Source of the DNA: Candidatus Gastranaerophilales bacterium
GTDB lineage: Bacteria > Cyanobacteriota > Vampirovibrionia > Gastranaerophilales > Gastranaerophilaceae
DNA length: 60,024 nucleotides
Direction of reading: 5' to 3'
NCBI GenBank assembly: GCA_944325705.1
Contig: CALVBB010000012.1
Coordinates: forward strand, 1-60,024
Part shown: one piece after another, positions 24,709-32,214 of the stretch
Numbering within the stretch: position 1 is the first letter of the stretch
Layout of the letters: each line of letters begins with the position of its first letter
Translations under genes and position numbers: made by a program
The notes under the pieces: generated by a model
Seen by the model: the letters and a program-made list of their open reading frames with translations, nothing else
What the model was told of the DNA's origin: nothing
The model's database searches: none

Positions 24709-24729
24709 AGATAGCAAGGAAATTGTCAA
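24701..24729 (-). promoter_or_regulatory. promoter of pilin 24648
   Basis: On the minus strand a perfect TTGACA (24729-24724), a 17-nt spacer and TATAGT (24706-24701). The expected start near 24694 lies directly next to the 16-bp palindrome. Confidence 0.8.
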
Positions 24730-24746
24730 TAATATAAAATTTAAAA

Positions 24747-24974
24747 ATGCTAAAGGATGAATTTTTAAAAGAACTGGGGTTTGCAATAAAAATGAAACGC
24801 ATGAGGCAGAAACTTTCACAGGAAAAACTTGCAGAACTGTCCGATTGCAGCCTTTCTTATATAGGGTTTGTAGAACGCGGAGAAAAAAGTATTTCACTAT
24901 ACAATTTTTTAAAAATAGCATCCGCTCTGGAGCTGGATACAGGCGAATTTCTAAAAGAATTTACAACCCCATGA
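24747..24974 (+). CDS. small XRE-family regulator
   Basis: A 75-residue single-domain Cro/C1 helix-turn-helix protein (FAIKMKRMRQKLSQEKLAELSDCSLSYIGFVERGEKS). It carries no extra domain, the layout of phage-type and toxin-antitoxin repressors. No Shine-Dalgarno is seen. A TAAAAT box at 24735-24740 puts the expected start exactly on the ATG, so the mRNA may be leaderless. It is divergent from pilin 24648 and precedes the phage-like module. Its likely operator is the palindrome at 24677. Confidence 0.88.
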   Translation: MLKDEFLKELGFAIKMKRMRQKLSQEKLAELSDCSLSYIGFVERGEKSISLYNFLKIASALELDTGEFLKEFTTP

Positions 24975-24992
24975 AAACATGGAGGTATTTTC

Positions 24993-25058
24993 ATGGCGGC
25001 TGAAATGGCGTCTTTTATTATTTTTCAAATGAGTTATACTCATAATGTAAGCGGTTAA
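24993..25058 (+). CDS. possible 21-residue peptide
   Basis: A strong GGAGG lies 8 bases before an ATG that opens a 21-codon frame (MAAEMASFIIFQMSY...). It sits between the XRE gene and the zinc-ribbon gene. A leader peptide or chance frame; coding not proven. Confidence 0.25.
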   Translation: MAAEMASFIIFQMSYTHNVSG

Positions 25059-25117
25059 GGCTCACACCCTTTGATGGTAAAGCTGTTTGCCGCAGGATAC
25101 AGGGGAGAAGTGTCCGG

Positions 25118-25480
25118 ATGGGATATATTCACTGCTGCGGAACCCTTCATAAGACTAAAACTTATAAGGTAGTTCCTCAAGGAGATTTTGTGCTGTGCGA
25201 ACTTGACTTTTTAAAAAAGTGCCCCGTTTGCGGACACACAATTGTACAGCTTACAAGGATAGATAAAGATGACAATATTTCTGTTATCAGAAAAACAAAT
25301 TCTAAGGCGAAAGAGTTTTTTCACCGGATGCAGAAATTTATCCTCTACGAAAAAACATCGCAAACATACAATAGATGCGGAAAATTCTATCTGAATTACA
25401 ACGAATACGGAGTAAAAAAACGATGTTATTCAAACTTAAGCTCTTTAAAAATCGGATTACATGAGAATAAATTCTTGTAA
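25118..25480 (+). CDS. zinc-ribbon protein, phage-module edge
   Basis: A 120-residue basic protein with two cysteine pairs, HCCGT near the N-terminus and CPVCGH at about residues 36-41, suggesting a zinc ribbon. The C-terminal half is rich in Lys, Tyr and Asn. GGGGAGAAG lies before the ATG. I do not recognise the family. It is the first gene after the XRE regulator and is followed by a terminator, so it may be an early or regulatory gene of the module. Confidence 0.65.
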   Translation: MGYIHCCGTLHKTKTYKVVPQGDFVLCELDFLKKCPVCGHTIVQLTRIDKDDNISVIRKTNSKAKEFFHRMQKFILYEKTSQTYNRCGKFYLNYNEYGVKKRCYSNLSSLKIGLHENKFL

Positions 25481-25567
25481 AATTCAGGAATTACCTTTCT
25501 TAAATTTATTACAGCTATCACACTTTAATAATTTACAATCCTTTTAAATTATCTTACTCTCTTAACC

Positions 25568-25597
25568 GGGATGAAATTGCTTCATCCCTTTTATTTT
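25568..25597 (+). terminator. terminator after zinc-ribbon gene
   Basis: GGGATGAA/TTCATCCC stem with an ATTGC loop, then a T-rich tail. The 265-bp gap 25481-25745 shows no gene. Confidence 0.8.
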
Positions 25598-25745
25598 TTT
25601 ATATAAGACGTATTGGCCTGCCAGTGCAGGATTCGACAGTCTTTTGTTAAAAATTTTAAAAAGGAATTATTATTAAAATAAAAAAATTTGATTAATGTAA
25701 TATTTAAAAAGACAATTAACCAGATACCAGATTAAGGAATTAAGG

Positions 25746-25955
25746 ATGAAATTAACACCAAAGGAAAGTGCTGTTATAACTTTGGTTGCATCGGGGTATT
25801 CTGATAAAGAAATTGGGGTAATCTTAAAAATTTCTTACGGAACGGTAAGGGATTATATAGATAAAATTGTTCTGAAACTTCAAGCCAGAAACCGAACCCA
25901 TGCAGCAATTTTATACGCGAAGATACACTCGGATTGGCTTTATACAATTAAATAA
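25746..25955 (+). CDS. LuxR/GerE-type DNA-binding protein
   Basis: A 69-residue protein consisting almost only of a LuxR-type helix-turn-helix: LTPKESAVITLVASGYSDKEIGVILKISYGTVRDYIDKI fits the LTxRE...G.s.keIA..L.iS..TVk.h...i pattern. No receiver or ligand domain. AAGGAA precedes the ATG. It is the first gene of the rightward run that includes the virion genes, so it is a candidate activator of late gene expression (inference). Confidence 0.85.
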   Translation: MKLTPKESAVITLVASGYSDKEIGVILKISYGTVRDYIDKIVLKLQARNRTHAAILYAKIHSDWLYTIK

Positions 25956-25975
25956 ATATAAGATTGGAGCTATTT

Positions 25976-26473
25976 ATGAAAAGAATTATTTTACACTGGA
26001 CGGCAGGAAGTTATTATCCTAATGCCTGCGACAAATCGTGTTACCATTTTCTGGTTGACAAAGACGGCAGCGTTCACACCGGGAAGCACAGACCGGAAGC
26101 AAATTTAAACTGCAATGACGGAGAATACGCAACCCATACAGGAGGGGGCAACACCGGCTCCATCGGGGTGGCACTCTGCGCAATGGCCGGCTTTAAGTCA
26201 AAAAACAATACCGGCGCTTACCCGATTACACCTGAACAGTTTGAAGCTGCAATGAAATTATGCGCGGAATTATCGCTCAGATATAAAATTCCGGTCACAC
26301 CTGAAACAATTATGACTCATTATGAATTCGGCAAAAGACATCCCCAAACAACCAGCGCAGGCAAAATTGATATTACATACATTCCTCCCTATCCATGGGT
26401 TGAAAAAGATGATGCAGGGTCTTTTATTCGCTCAAAAATCAAGTGGTACAGACTTAAATTACAGGGGGAATAA
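25976..26473 (+). CDS. N-acetylmuramoyl-L-alanine amidase (endolysin type)
   Basis: A 165-residue zinc amidase of the Amidase_2/PGRP fold that cuts the MurNAc-L-Ala bond. It begins MKRIILHWTAG with the first zinc His, then YATHTGGGNTGSIGVAL and IMTHYEFGK, which hold the remaining ligands and core strand. There is no signal peptide and no separate wall-binding domain, as in small phage lysins. The ATG at 25976 follows TTGGAGC; a TTG at 25964 is less likely. The next gene starts 3 bp after its stop. Confidence 0.9.
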   Translation: MKRIILHWTAGSYYPNACDKSCYHFLVDKDGSVHTGKHRPEANLNCNDGEYATHTGGGNTGSIGVALCAMAGFKSKNNTGAYPITPEQFEAAMKLCAELSLRYKIPVTPETIMTHYEFGKRHPQTTSAGKIDITYIPPYPWVEKDDAGSFIRSKIKWYRLKLQGE

Positions 26474-26476
26474 CTT

Positions 26477-27997
26477 ATGGAAATTTCATACTACGACCTT
26501 TCAGGAGGCATTAACCAGTCGTTAACAAAAACAGAACTGGGACTTGATACAAAAAAGCTTTACTGGTCAGATTCTCAAAACATTGAAATTCTGCAAAACC
26601 GCGGGATTATAAGGCAAAACGGCAATACGGAATTTTTACAGCTTCCGGTTGAAGAAAAAATTACCGGACTTTGCGAGATGAAAAAAGGCAACGTTTATAA
26701 TCTTGTAATCACAACGGTTTCAGGGGGTATTTACATATACACTCCGTCCGGCTCAAAACTTACCAAACTTCCAAAAACAATTAAGGGGGAACATCCTGTT
26801 TTTGCAAACTTTCTTGATGGAGTGCTGATTTCAAGCAGTTCTGACAGTCTGTTTTATATCAAAAACAATGCTGACTTTGATGTTGTTGACTGTAACCTTA
26901 AAGACGGAGATGAGAACCCCGTATATTCAGATGTGATAAGCATATACAACGGACGGGTCTGGGTTGCAAGCGGAGCGACTCTTTACTATTCAGCACTCGG
27001 AACTTACGACGACTTTTCATCCGAAAACGACGCAGGGTATATTAATAATTTCCACACGAATACGGATTCTATCACCGCACTGAAACCTTACAAAGAATAT
27101 CTTGCAATCTACAAAAGCAATTCTGTTTATCTATTAACAGGCATAAGTCAGGATGACTTTGCAGTTACGCCGTTTGCCGATAAAGGAGCATATTCAACAC
27201 GGAGCATTGTAAATGTTGAAAACAAACAGTATTTCCTGAGCAGCGGAATTTATGCACTTGAACAATCTGGACAGCTAAATCAGATACAGCTCGGCTCTGA
27301 AATCTCCAGAAAAATCAGCCCGGAATTTTCAAACTTTAACAAGGTTGCAATGCCTTATGCAATAAGCCTTCATTATGAAAGCAAAAATCAAGTCTGGTAT
27401 TTTATTCCATATATTGATAACGAATATTTCAATACAATCTGGATTAACGATTATATAAATAAAGCATGGTACAAAAGAGTTGTACCGCAAAACATAACAA
27501 CCGCCTGCATGTTTAACGGTTATATTCTGACAGCAGACGACTGCGGAAAAATTTACAGAGAGGACTACGGAACGAGTTTTGCCGGAGAAGCAATTGAATT
27601 TATGTGGAAATCGCCTTTCCTTGCGCTGAATTCCGCCCACCACAGAAAGCTTATTGACGAGTTTTACTTTATTCTTGATCAGGCTTACGACAACAACTTT
27701 GATTTTTCTGTCTATAAAGACTACGACAGCGAATACTCCGATGACACCGAAAAAATATACTCAATCCATCTTGAACACCTAATCTGGGCGGACGAAGAAA
27801 TGTCAGAAAATCTTCCCTGTGTCTGGGCTCCTGATGACCAACCTGTTCCAGTATGGTCTATAAGTACTGACACCCTCGAAAAAGCCGAAATATCCGGCGC
27901 AAATTATTCAGTACAACTATGCGTCCACGGAGCTTTAAGCAGCAACAACTGTGCAATTATAGGACTTCAATTCCGTGAAATTTACAACGATGACTAA
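26477..27997 (+). CDS. phage tail-hub/DNA stabilisation protein (P22 gp10-like)
   Basis: A 506-residue protein with repeated beta-strand blades (SDVISIYNGRVWVASGATLYYSA..., YFLSSGIYALE, MFNGYILTADDCGKIYRED) that fit the beta-propeller-like packaged-DNA stabilisation proteins of P22-type podoviruses. The N-terminus (YYDLSGGINQSLTKTELG) is typical of this group (GGIN..). It would plug the head-tail channel. Assigned by fold pattern and by neighbours (coat, adaptor, portal), so moderately confident. AAGGGGGA-type ribosome binding site overlaps the amidase stop. Confidence 0.7.
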   Translation: MEISYYDLSGGINQSLTKTELGLDTKKLYWSDSQNIEILQNRGIIRQNGNTEFLQLPVEEKITGLCEMKKGNVYNLVITTVSGGIYIYTPSGSKLTKLPKTIKGEHPVFANFLDGVLISSSSDSLFYIKNNADFDVVDCNLKDGDENPVYSDVISIYNGRVWVASGATLYYSALGTYDDFSSENDAGYINNFHTNTDSITALKPYKEYLAIYKSNSVYLLTGISQDDFAVTPFADKGAYSTRSIVNVENKQYFLSSGIYALEQSGQLNQIQLGSEISRKISPEFSNFNKVAMPYAISLHYESKNQVWYFIPYIDNEYFNTIWINDYINKAWYKRVVPQNITTACMFNGYILTADDCGKIYREDYGTSFAGEAIEFMWKSPFLALNSAHHRKLIDEFYFILDQAYDNNFDFSVYKDYDSEYSDDTEKIYSIHLEHLIWADEEMSENLPCVWAPDDQPVPVWSISTDTLEKAEISGANYSVQLCVHGALSSNNCAIIGLQFREIYNDD

Positions 27998-28057
27998 AAT
28001 TTAAAACTGCACCGCTCATATATTTACACAAAAACTAAAAAGGAAAGGACAGAAACT

Positions 28058-28939
28058 ATGACTGAAAACACACCAACTTCCGGAACAACAACAAACGGCT
28101 ATTCCGCATTTATTCCGGAAATCTGGAGCCAGAAATTAAACAACATGCTCTCAAAAGAATGCGTAATGCTTCAGTGCGTAAACAGAAACTATGAAGGTGA
28201 AATTAAAAATCAGGGTGACACCGTAAAAATTATAACCCCTGCCGCCGTAAGCATTTCTTCCCTCGGTACAGGAAACATTACTTACTCAGAACTTGAACCG
28301 ACATCAACAGACCTTGTTATTGATCAGAAAAAATTCTTTGCGTTCAAAATTAACGACGTTGCTCAGGTACAGTCAAATACAGATATTATGGTAGCCCATC
28401 TTGAAAATGCAAAAAATGCAATCGAGGAAGTTCAGGATGCTTATCTTCTCGGAATGCACTCGAATGTTCCGGAAGCCAACACTGTAGGCTCGGACAGCGC
28501 AGCTGTTGAATTAAGCAAAACAACCATCTACGAACAGTTTGTAAAACTTGCACTCTGCTTGAAAAACTCAAATGCAGTTTCCGCTGCAAAACGTCCGTGG
28601 GTTGTAATTAACCCGACAATTGAATCTTACCTCCTTCAGAGCACTGAGTTTATCGGTGCGCATAACGTTGCGGACGAAACATTAAGAGAAGGCGCTATCG
28701 GCAGAATTGCAGGTATGGATGTTCTTGTCAGCACAAATCTCACCGAGGTTGACGGTAAATACTATGTTCTTGCAGGCACCAACGACGCAATAACTTTTGC
28801 CTCACAGCTTGCAAAAATCGAAAGTTTGAGAGATAAAGACAGTTTCTCAGACTTAATCAGAGGCTTATATTTATACGGTGCCAAAACAGTTCAGCCGAAC
28901 GCTCTGGCTAAATTAGTCGTAAAAAAACCGACTGCTTAA
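28058..28939 (+). CDS. major capsid (coat) protein
   Basis: A 293-residue protein with the layout of P22-like/HK97-fold coat proteins: N-terminal FIPEIWSQKLNNMLSKE, then GDTVKIITPA, DLVIDQKKFFAFKINDV, and a C-terminal core with RIAGMDVLVSTNL and AITFASQLAKIESLRDKDSFSD. These short motifs are typical of that coat family. AAAGGAAAGG lies before the ATG and a strong terminator follows, as expected for a highly expressed structural gene. Confidence 0.85.
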   Translation: MTENTPTSGTTTNGYSAFIPEIWSQKLNNMLSKECVMLQCVNRNYEGEIKNQGDTVKIITPAAVSISSLGTGNITYSELEPTSTDLVIDQKKFFAFKINDVAQVQSNTDIMVAHLENAKNAIEEVQDAYLLGMHSNVPEANTVGSDSAAVELSKTTIYEQFVKLALCLKNSNAVSAAKRPWVVINPTIESYLLQSTEFIGAHNVADETLREGAIGRIAGMDVLVSTNLTEVDGKYYVLAGTNDAITFASQLAKIESLRDKDSFSDLIRGLYLYGAKTVQPNALAKLVVKKPTA

Positions 28940-28960
28940 AGCCGGATAGTATTACCCCGA

Positions 28961-29002
28961 AAAAAGTACCTTTATTCCAATTATAGCGTTTAAAGGTACT
29001 TT
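28961..29002 (+). terminator. terminator after coat gene
   Basis: A 13-bp perfect stem AAAAGTACCTTTA/TAAAGGTACTTTT with a 16-nt loop and a T-run at its 3' arm. Confidence 0.8.
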
Positions 29003-29027
29003 TATTAATAAACGCGAAAGGAAATAA

Positions 29028-29291
29028 ATGTTAGGCAGTTTAAAAAATACAATAAAACAGCTTGCGCAAAGTGCTGTCGCCATAGCAGAAAAGGCTCTCG
29101 GCTCCTCTGCCGGCAAACAGAAAAAGCAGATGGCTGTTAAATATGTTGTATCACATCTTCCGGTTCCTGCAATATTCAAAGGTTTTATTGCCGCCCTTCT
29201 TTCCAATTTTATAGATGAAGCCGTAGAATTTGCAGTTGTGTATATGAACTCGCTGGAAGATAACAATACAGGAGAAATAATTTATGAATAA
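29028..29291 (+). CDS. small phage protein, possibly membrane-active
   Basis: An 87-residue protein with an amphipathic, Ala-rich N-terminal half and a hydrophobic stretch at about 45-75 (AIFKGFIAALLSNFIDEAVEFAVVYM). The pattern EKALG...KKQ...IDEAVE weakly recalls LLH-type phage holins, but a clear membrane hairpin is missing. It overlaps the next gene by 8 bp. Holin is a guess; a small virion or scaffold factor is equally possible. Confidence 0.5.
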   Translation: MLGSLKNTIKQLAQSAVAIAEKALGSSAGKQKKQMAVKYVVSHLPVPAIFKGFIAALLSNFIDEAVEFAVVYMNSLEDNNTGEIIYE

Positions 29292-29949
29292 CGAAGAATT
29301 ACAAAAATTAATTACAGGTAACGCGTCTTATGCCGGTATCCGTCCGGAGGCTGCAGCGCAGCAAACTCTTATGAACACCGGAGGATTACAGCAGCAATAC
29401 CCGCAGTATGATGTTAGAAGTATTGCCGAGAAAGATATTTTAAATATCAAAAACCTTGTTGAAACAGGGAAAATCGACAGTACGCAAGGACAATATTTAG
29501 TGAACTATGTTATGAATAAGGCGTATAACATGGTTAAAAATAACCAGAATACGGGTAATGCAGGCTATTTTCCCGACGGGATTCAGGAGTTTGAAAACGA
29601 GCATCAGGGATTTTTTAACCGTGAAGGAAGAGCCGATGTGCTTAACTATTTAAAAAATTCCAACTCCGTGCTGGATAAAGACGAGGTTTCCAGAATATCA
29701 CAGTTAATCGAAACCATCGAAAGATGTGCGGTTGACAGATATTTAAAACAAACAGCTCACGCAAAAACATTAAATGACGAAAACGAAATCGCAAAGCAAA
29801 GATTAAGAGCAAATGCTCAAAATGCAAACTTTGACGATATAAAGACAAGGGGTTTTACGCGCGAGCAAATCGGCAAAATGAGCGGAGCAGAATTTGCCAG
29901 ATATGAAAATGCGATTATGGAACAGCTCAGACAGGGGCTCATTCGCTAA
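29284..29949 (+). CDS. uncharacterised phage-module protein, scaffold-like
   Basis: A 221-residue, highly charged, mostly helical protein rich in Gln, Asn and Lys. No membrane segment or enzyme motif is visible. Helical charged proteins next to the coat gene are often scaffolding or internal virion proteins, but in P22-type phages the scaffold lies upstream of coat, not downstream. The C-terminus (TREQIGKMSGAEFARYENAI) recalls short repeats in phage internal proteins. Function inferred only from position. Confidence 0.5.
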   Translation: MNNEELQKLITGNASYAGIRPEAAAQQTLMNTGGLQQQYPQYDVRSIAEKDILNIKNLVETGKIDSTQGQYLVNYVMNKAYNMVKNNQNTGNAGYFPDGIQEFENEHQGFFNREGRADVLNYLKNSNSVLDKDEVSRISQLIETIERCAVDRYLKQTAHAKTLNDENEIAKQRLRANAQNANFDDIKTRGFTREQIGKMSGAEFARYENAIMEQLRQGLIR

Positions 29950-29968
29950 TCCGGCAATGTAATCATTG

Positions 29969-29991
29969 TGCGGCAGAATTCTTCTGCCGCA
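29969..29991 (+). terminator. hairpin after 29284 gene
   Basis: TGCGGCAGAA/TTCTGCCGCA, 10 bp with a TTC loop, extended by AATCA/TGATT outside an internal loop. The T-run is short, so termination or mRNA protection are both possible. Confidence 0.6.
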
Positions 29992-30055
29992 TTGTGATTA
30001 TTAATCCGAAACACGCTTTACGTAATCTCTAAAAACCGGAACAAGGAGAACAACA

Positions 30056-30694
30056 ATGAACTACTTTGAACTTATAAATAAATGTCTGACCGAACTTAAT
30101 TACAAAACAGTTACGGCATTCAACGAACTTACGAAAAACGACCACAAAAAAATTAAAAATATAATTAATTCAATCAACACGGAAGTCTGCAATTCGGAAA
30201 AGTGGAACTTTCTTTTAAGAAAGACCTCCATCACATTGCCCGCAAAAACTTCTGAAATTACGAATCCCGTAAAAGGCAGAATAACCCTGCTGTCAATTGA
30301 CGGTGAACGCTATCACTATGTTGAGGATTTTGAAAAATTTTTCACCTCTTCTAAACCCGCCCGCGGATATACATCTTTTAATGACAAACTACTTTTCCCC
30401 GTATTTGAGGAGGACAAAACAGTCGATATTATCTACTACACCTCAAACTGCGCAAAAAATGCTGATAATGAAGAAAAAATGGTGCTTGATGCAGAAAACG
30501 ATGAAAGTTTAATCCCTGAAATATTTGCGGAACCTCTTCTGGTTTACGGAACCTGCATGCGCTTAAAAGGCAATCCCCAGCATATTAGATTTAACTACTG
30601 GTACGGCATGTATAAAGATGCCCTTCTGAACATGCGCTCAAAACTATCAGTTGATGCAGACGCGGCACCGGTTGTAAAACTTTTCAGGAAATAA
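30056..30694 (+). CDS. head-tail adaptor (P22 gp4-like)
   Basis: A 212-residue protein that fits the tail accessory/adaptor family: the N-terminal INKCLTELNYKTVTAFNELTKNDHKKIKNIINSINTEVCN helix region (in sense, 6-45), a beta domain, then a C-terminal helical part LLVYGTCMRLKGNPQHIRFNYWYGMYKDALLNMRSK, a pattern common to podovirus adaptors. It would sit under the portal. AAGGAGAACAACA precedes the ATG. The gap after it (30695-30869) holds only a weak AACAGG/CCTGTT hairpin. Confidence 0.7.
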   Translation: MNYFELINKCLTELNYKTVTAFNELTKNDHKKIKNIINSINTEVCNSEKWNFLLRKTSITLPAKTSEITNPVKGRITLLSIDGERYHYVEDFEKFFTSSKPARGYTSFNDKLLFPVFEEDKTVDIIYYTSNCAKNADNEEKMVLDAENDESLIPEIFAEPLLVYGTCMRLKGNPQHIRFNYWYGMYKDALLNMRSKLSVDADAAPVVKLFRK

Positions 30695-30869
30695 TTCATT
30701 AAGCCATTGCAGAATACACATAACCAAACTACGCATAAAAAAAACAGGAAGTTTTTTCATTCCCCCCTGTTAAGATTTACACTAGCCGAAATATAAATAG
30801 CATGTTTATTATAGCACATGTTTTTGAAAAACACAAAATTTTGATAAGAAATGTTAAAAATACGAAACA

Positions 30870-31304
30870 ATGAAATACCTTACCAGCCAGCATAAAAAAT
30901 TTATAACTGAATACATAAAGACCGTCAACGGCGAACTTTCAGCCGAACTTGCCGGTTACAAAAACAACAATTTGAAAGAAACTGCCCAGAGGCTTCTTTC
31001 AGAAAAAATTGTAATAAAAGAAATCAAATCAAGATTAAAAGAACAAATAATATCACTGCAGGTTGAAAAAGCTTACGTAATCCAAAAACTTTTGCAAATA
31101 GCGGAATTTTCCCTTGAGGAGGAGGATATTTTGGATAAAGAAGGCTGCCCGACCGGCAAAAAAAAGCTCCGTGACACCTCTACAGGATTGAAAGCTCTGG
31201 AAAGCCTCTGTAAATATCTGGGGCTTAACAATTCTTCAGAAATTGAAGCCGAAAAACCTGTAAAAATTATTACAATCTCAAATCTTGATGAAAACAAAAT
31301 TTAA
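30870..31304 (+). CDS. terminase small subunit
   Basis: A 144-residue DNA-recognition subunit of the packaging motor. LTSQHKKFITEYIKTVNGELSAELAGYKNNNLKETAQRLLSE is the Terminase_2 N-terminal helix-turn-helix with the typical A-AGY signature, followed by a region with LQIAEFSLEEEDILDKEG and DTSTGLKALESLCKYLGL, also family-typical. No Shine-Dalgarno precedes the ATG. In most phages TerS is beside TerL; here two genes and the portal separate them. Confidence 0.88.
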   Translation: MKYLTSQHKKFITEYIKTVNGELSAELAGYKNNNLKETAQRLLSEKIVIKEIKSRLKEQIISLQVEKAYVIQKLLQIAEFSLEEEDILDKEGCPTGKKKLRDTSTGLKALESLCKYLGLNNSSEIEAEKPVKIITISNLDENKI

Positions 31305-31319
31305 GCTTAAGGAGATACA

Positions 31320-31685
31320 ATGAAAAACAAAGACGAAATAGAACAGATACTCATCAGCGAAACATCCATTGATGATCTAATAAAAAGGAAGATAGAGGAA
31401 GAATTTAAAACAGAACTTGAAAATTCCAAACACACACCTGTAACAAGAATAGAAACAGACATTTCAAAAGTTCCAGCAAAACTTATTTTTTCAAAAGATG
31501 CCGTGTATAAAGTTTTTAACAGGAACACAAAAGTTCAGACATATATAAACGGAATTCAGGCAGAAGCACTTACAGGAATGCAGACAGGTGTAAGAGAAAA
31601 AATGCTGAAAGGTAAACAGAGTGCTTTTACGACTTCTGATGCTTACGTAAAATTTGAGAGGATAAAGTTAAATGTGCCGGCTTAA
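31320..31685 (+). CDS. uncharacterised phage-module protein
   Basis: A 121-residue charged protein with a helical N-terminus (DEIEQILISETSIDDLIKRKIEEEFKTELE) and a more compact C-terminal part (KDAVYKVFNRNTKVQTYINGIQAEALTGMQ). I do not recognise it. AAGGAGATACA precedes the ATG. It overlaps the acetyltransferase gene by 14 bp, so it belongs to the same transcript as portal and terminase. Confidence 0.6.
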   Translation: MKNKDEIEQILISETSIDDLIKRKIEEEFKTELENSKHTPVTRIETDISKVPAKLIFSKDAVYKVFNRNTKVQTYINGIQAEALTGMQTGVREKMLKGKQSAFTTSDAYVKFERIKLNVPA

Positions 31686-32214
31686 GCCTGTAATAATAAA
31701 CCGGCGCCGCGGAATATTTAAGAATTGCCGGTACCTGCCGGAGATTATGTTTCTTTATCTAAGGTATGCAAAGTATCTGGAAGATGACTTCACTGACAGA
31801 AAAGGTTCATTTTTAGCCTCTTTTACGGATTTAGTTGAAAGACTGAGTCCTTTTTTCTGGGCTGTTGTGGATAAAGAGGACAGACTTGCGGGCTTTATAT
31901 ACCTTGAAAACTTTACAGGCTCCGGAAAAACCCTCTACAGCGCAGAGATAAATACCTGCTTCAACAAAAAATACTGGGGGAATTTCACCTACCTGACAGG
32001 CGTAATATTTTTGAATTACTGCCGCGACGCTCTCGGCTTGAGGAAGCTCAAGGCGGTAATATACAGGGAAAACTTCCGTGTAAAAACTTTACTAAAAAAA
32101 TTAGGATTTCAAAAAGAAGCCCTCCATCCCGCAGAAACCGTCAAAAACGGCAAACTGCAGGATATTGAAGAATGGGGTTTCATAACCGAAAGGAACTGCA
32201 ATTATGAAAATTGA
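31672..32214 (+). CDS. GNAT-like acetyltransferase in the phage module
   Basis: A 180-residue protein of GNAT-like fold: AVVDKEDRLAGFIYLENF, then CFNKKYWGNFTYLTGVIFLNYCRDALGLRKLKAVIYRENFRVKTLLKKLGFQKE (in sense, spread over about 95-150) match the RimJ/RimL pattern of strand, helix and N-x-x-(S/V)-x-x-L-x-x-L-G-F. Acetyltransferases between packaging genes occur in some phage genomes; the substrate is unknown. It overlaps both neighbours (14 and 11 bp), so it is translationally coupled to the portal gene. Confidence 0.75.
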   Translation: MCRLKPVIINRRRGIFKNCRYLPEIMFLYLRYAKYLEDDFTDRKGSFLASFTDLVERLSPFFWAVVDKEDRLAGFIYLENFTGSGKTLYSAEINTCFNKKYWGNFTYLTGVIFLNYCRDALGLRKLKAVIYRENFRVKTLLKKLGFQKEALHPAETVKNGKLQDIEEWGFITERNCNYEN

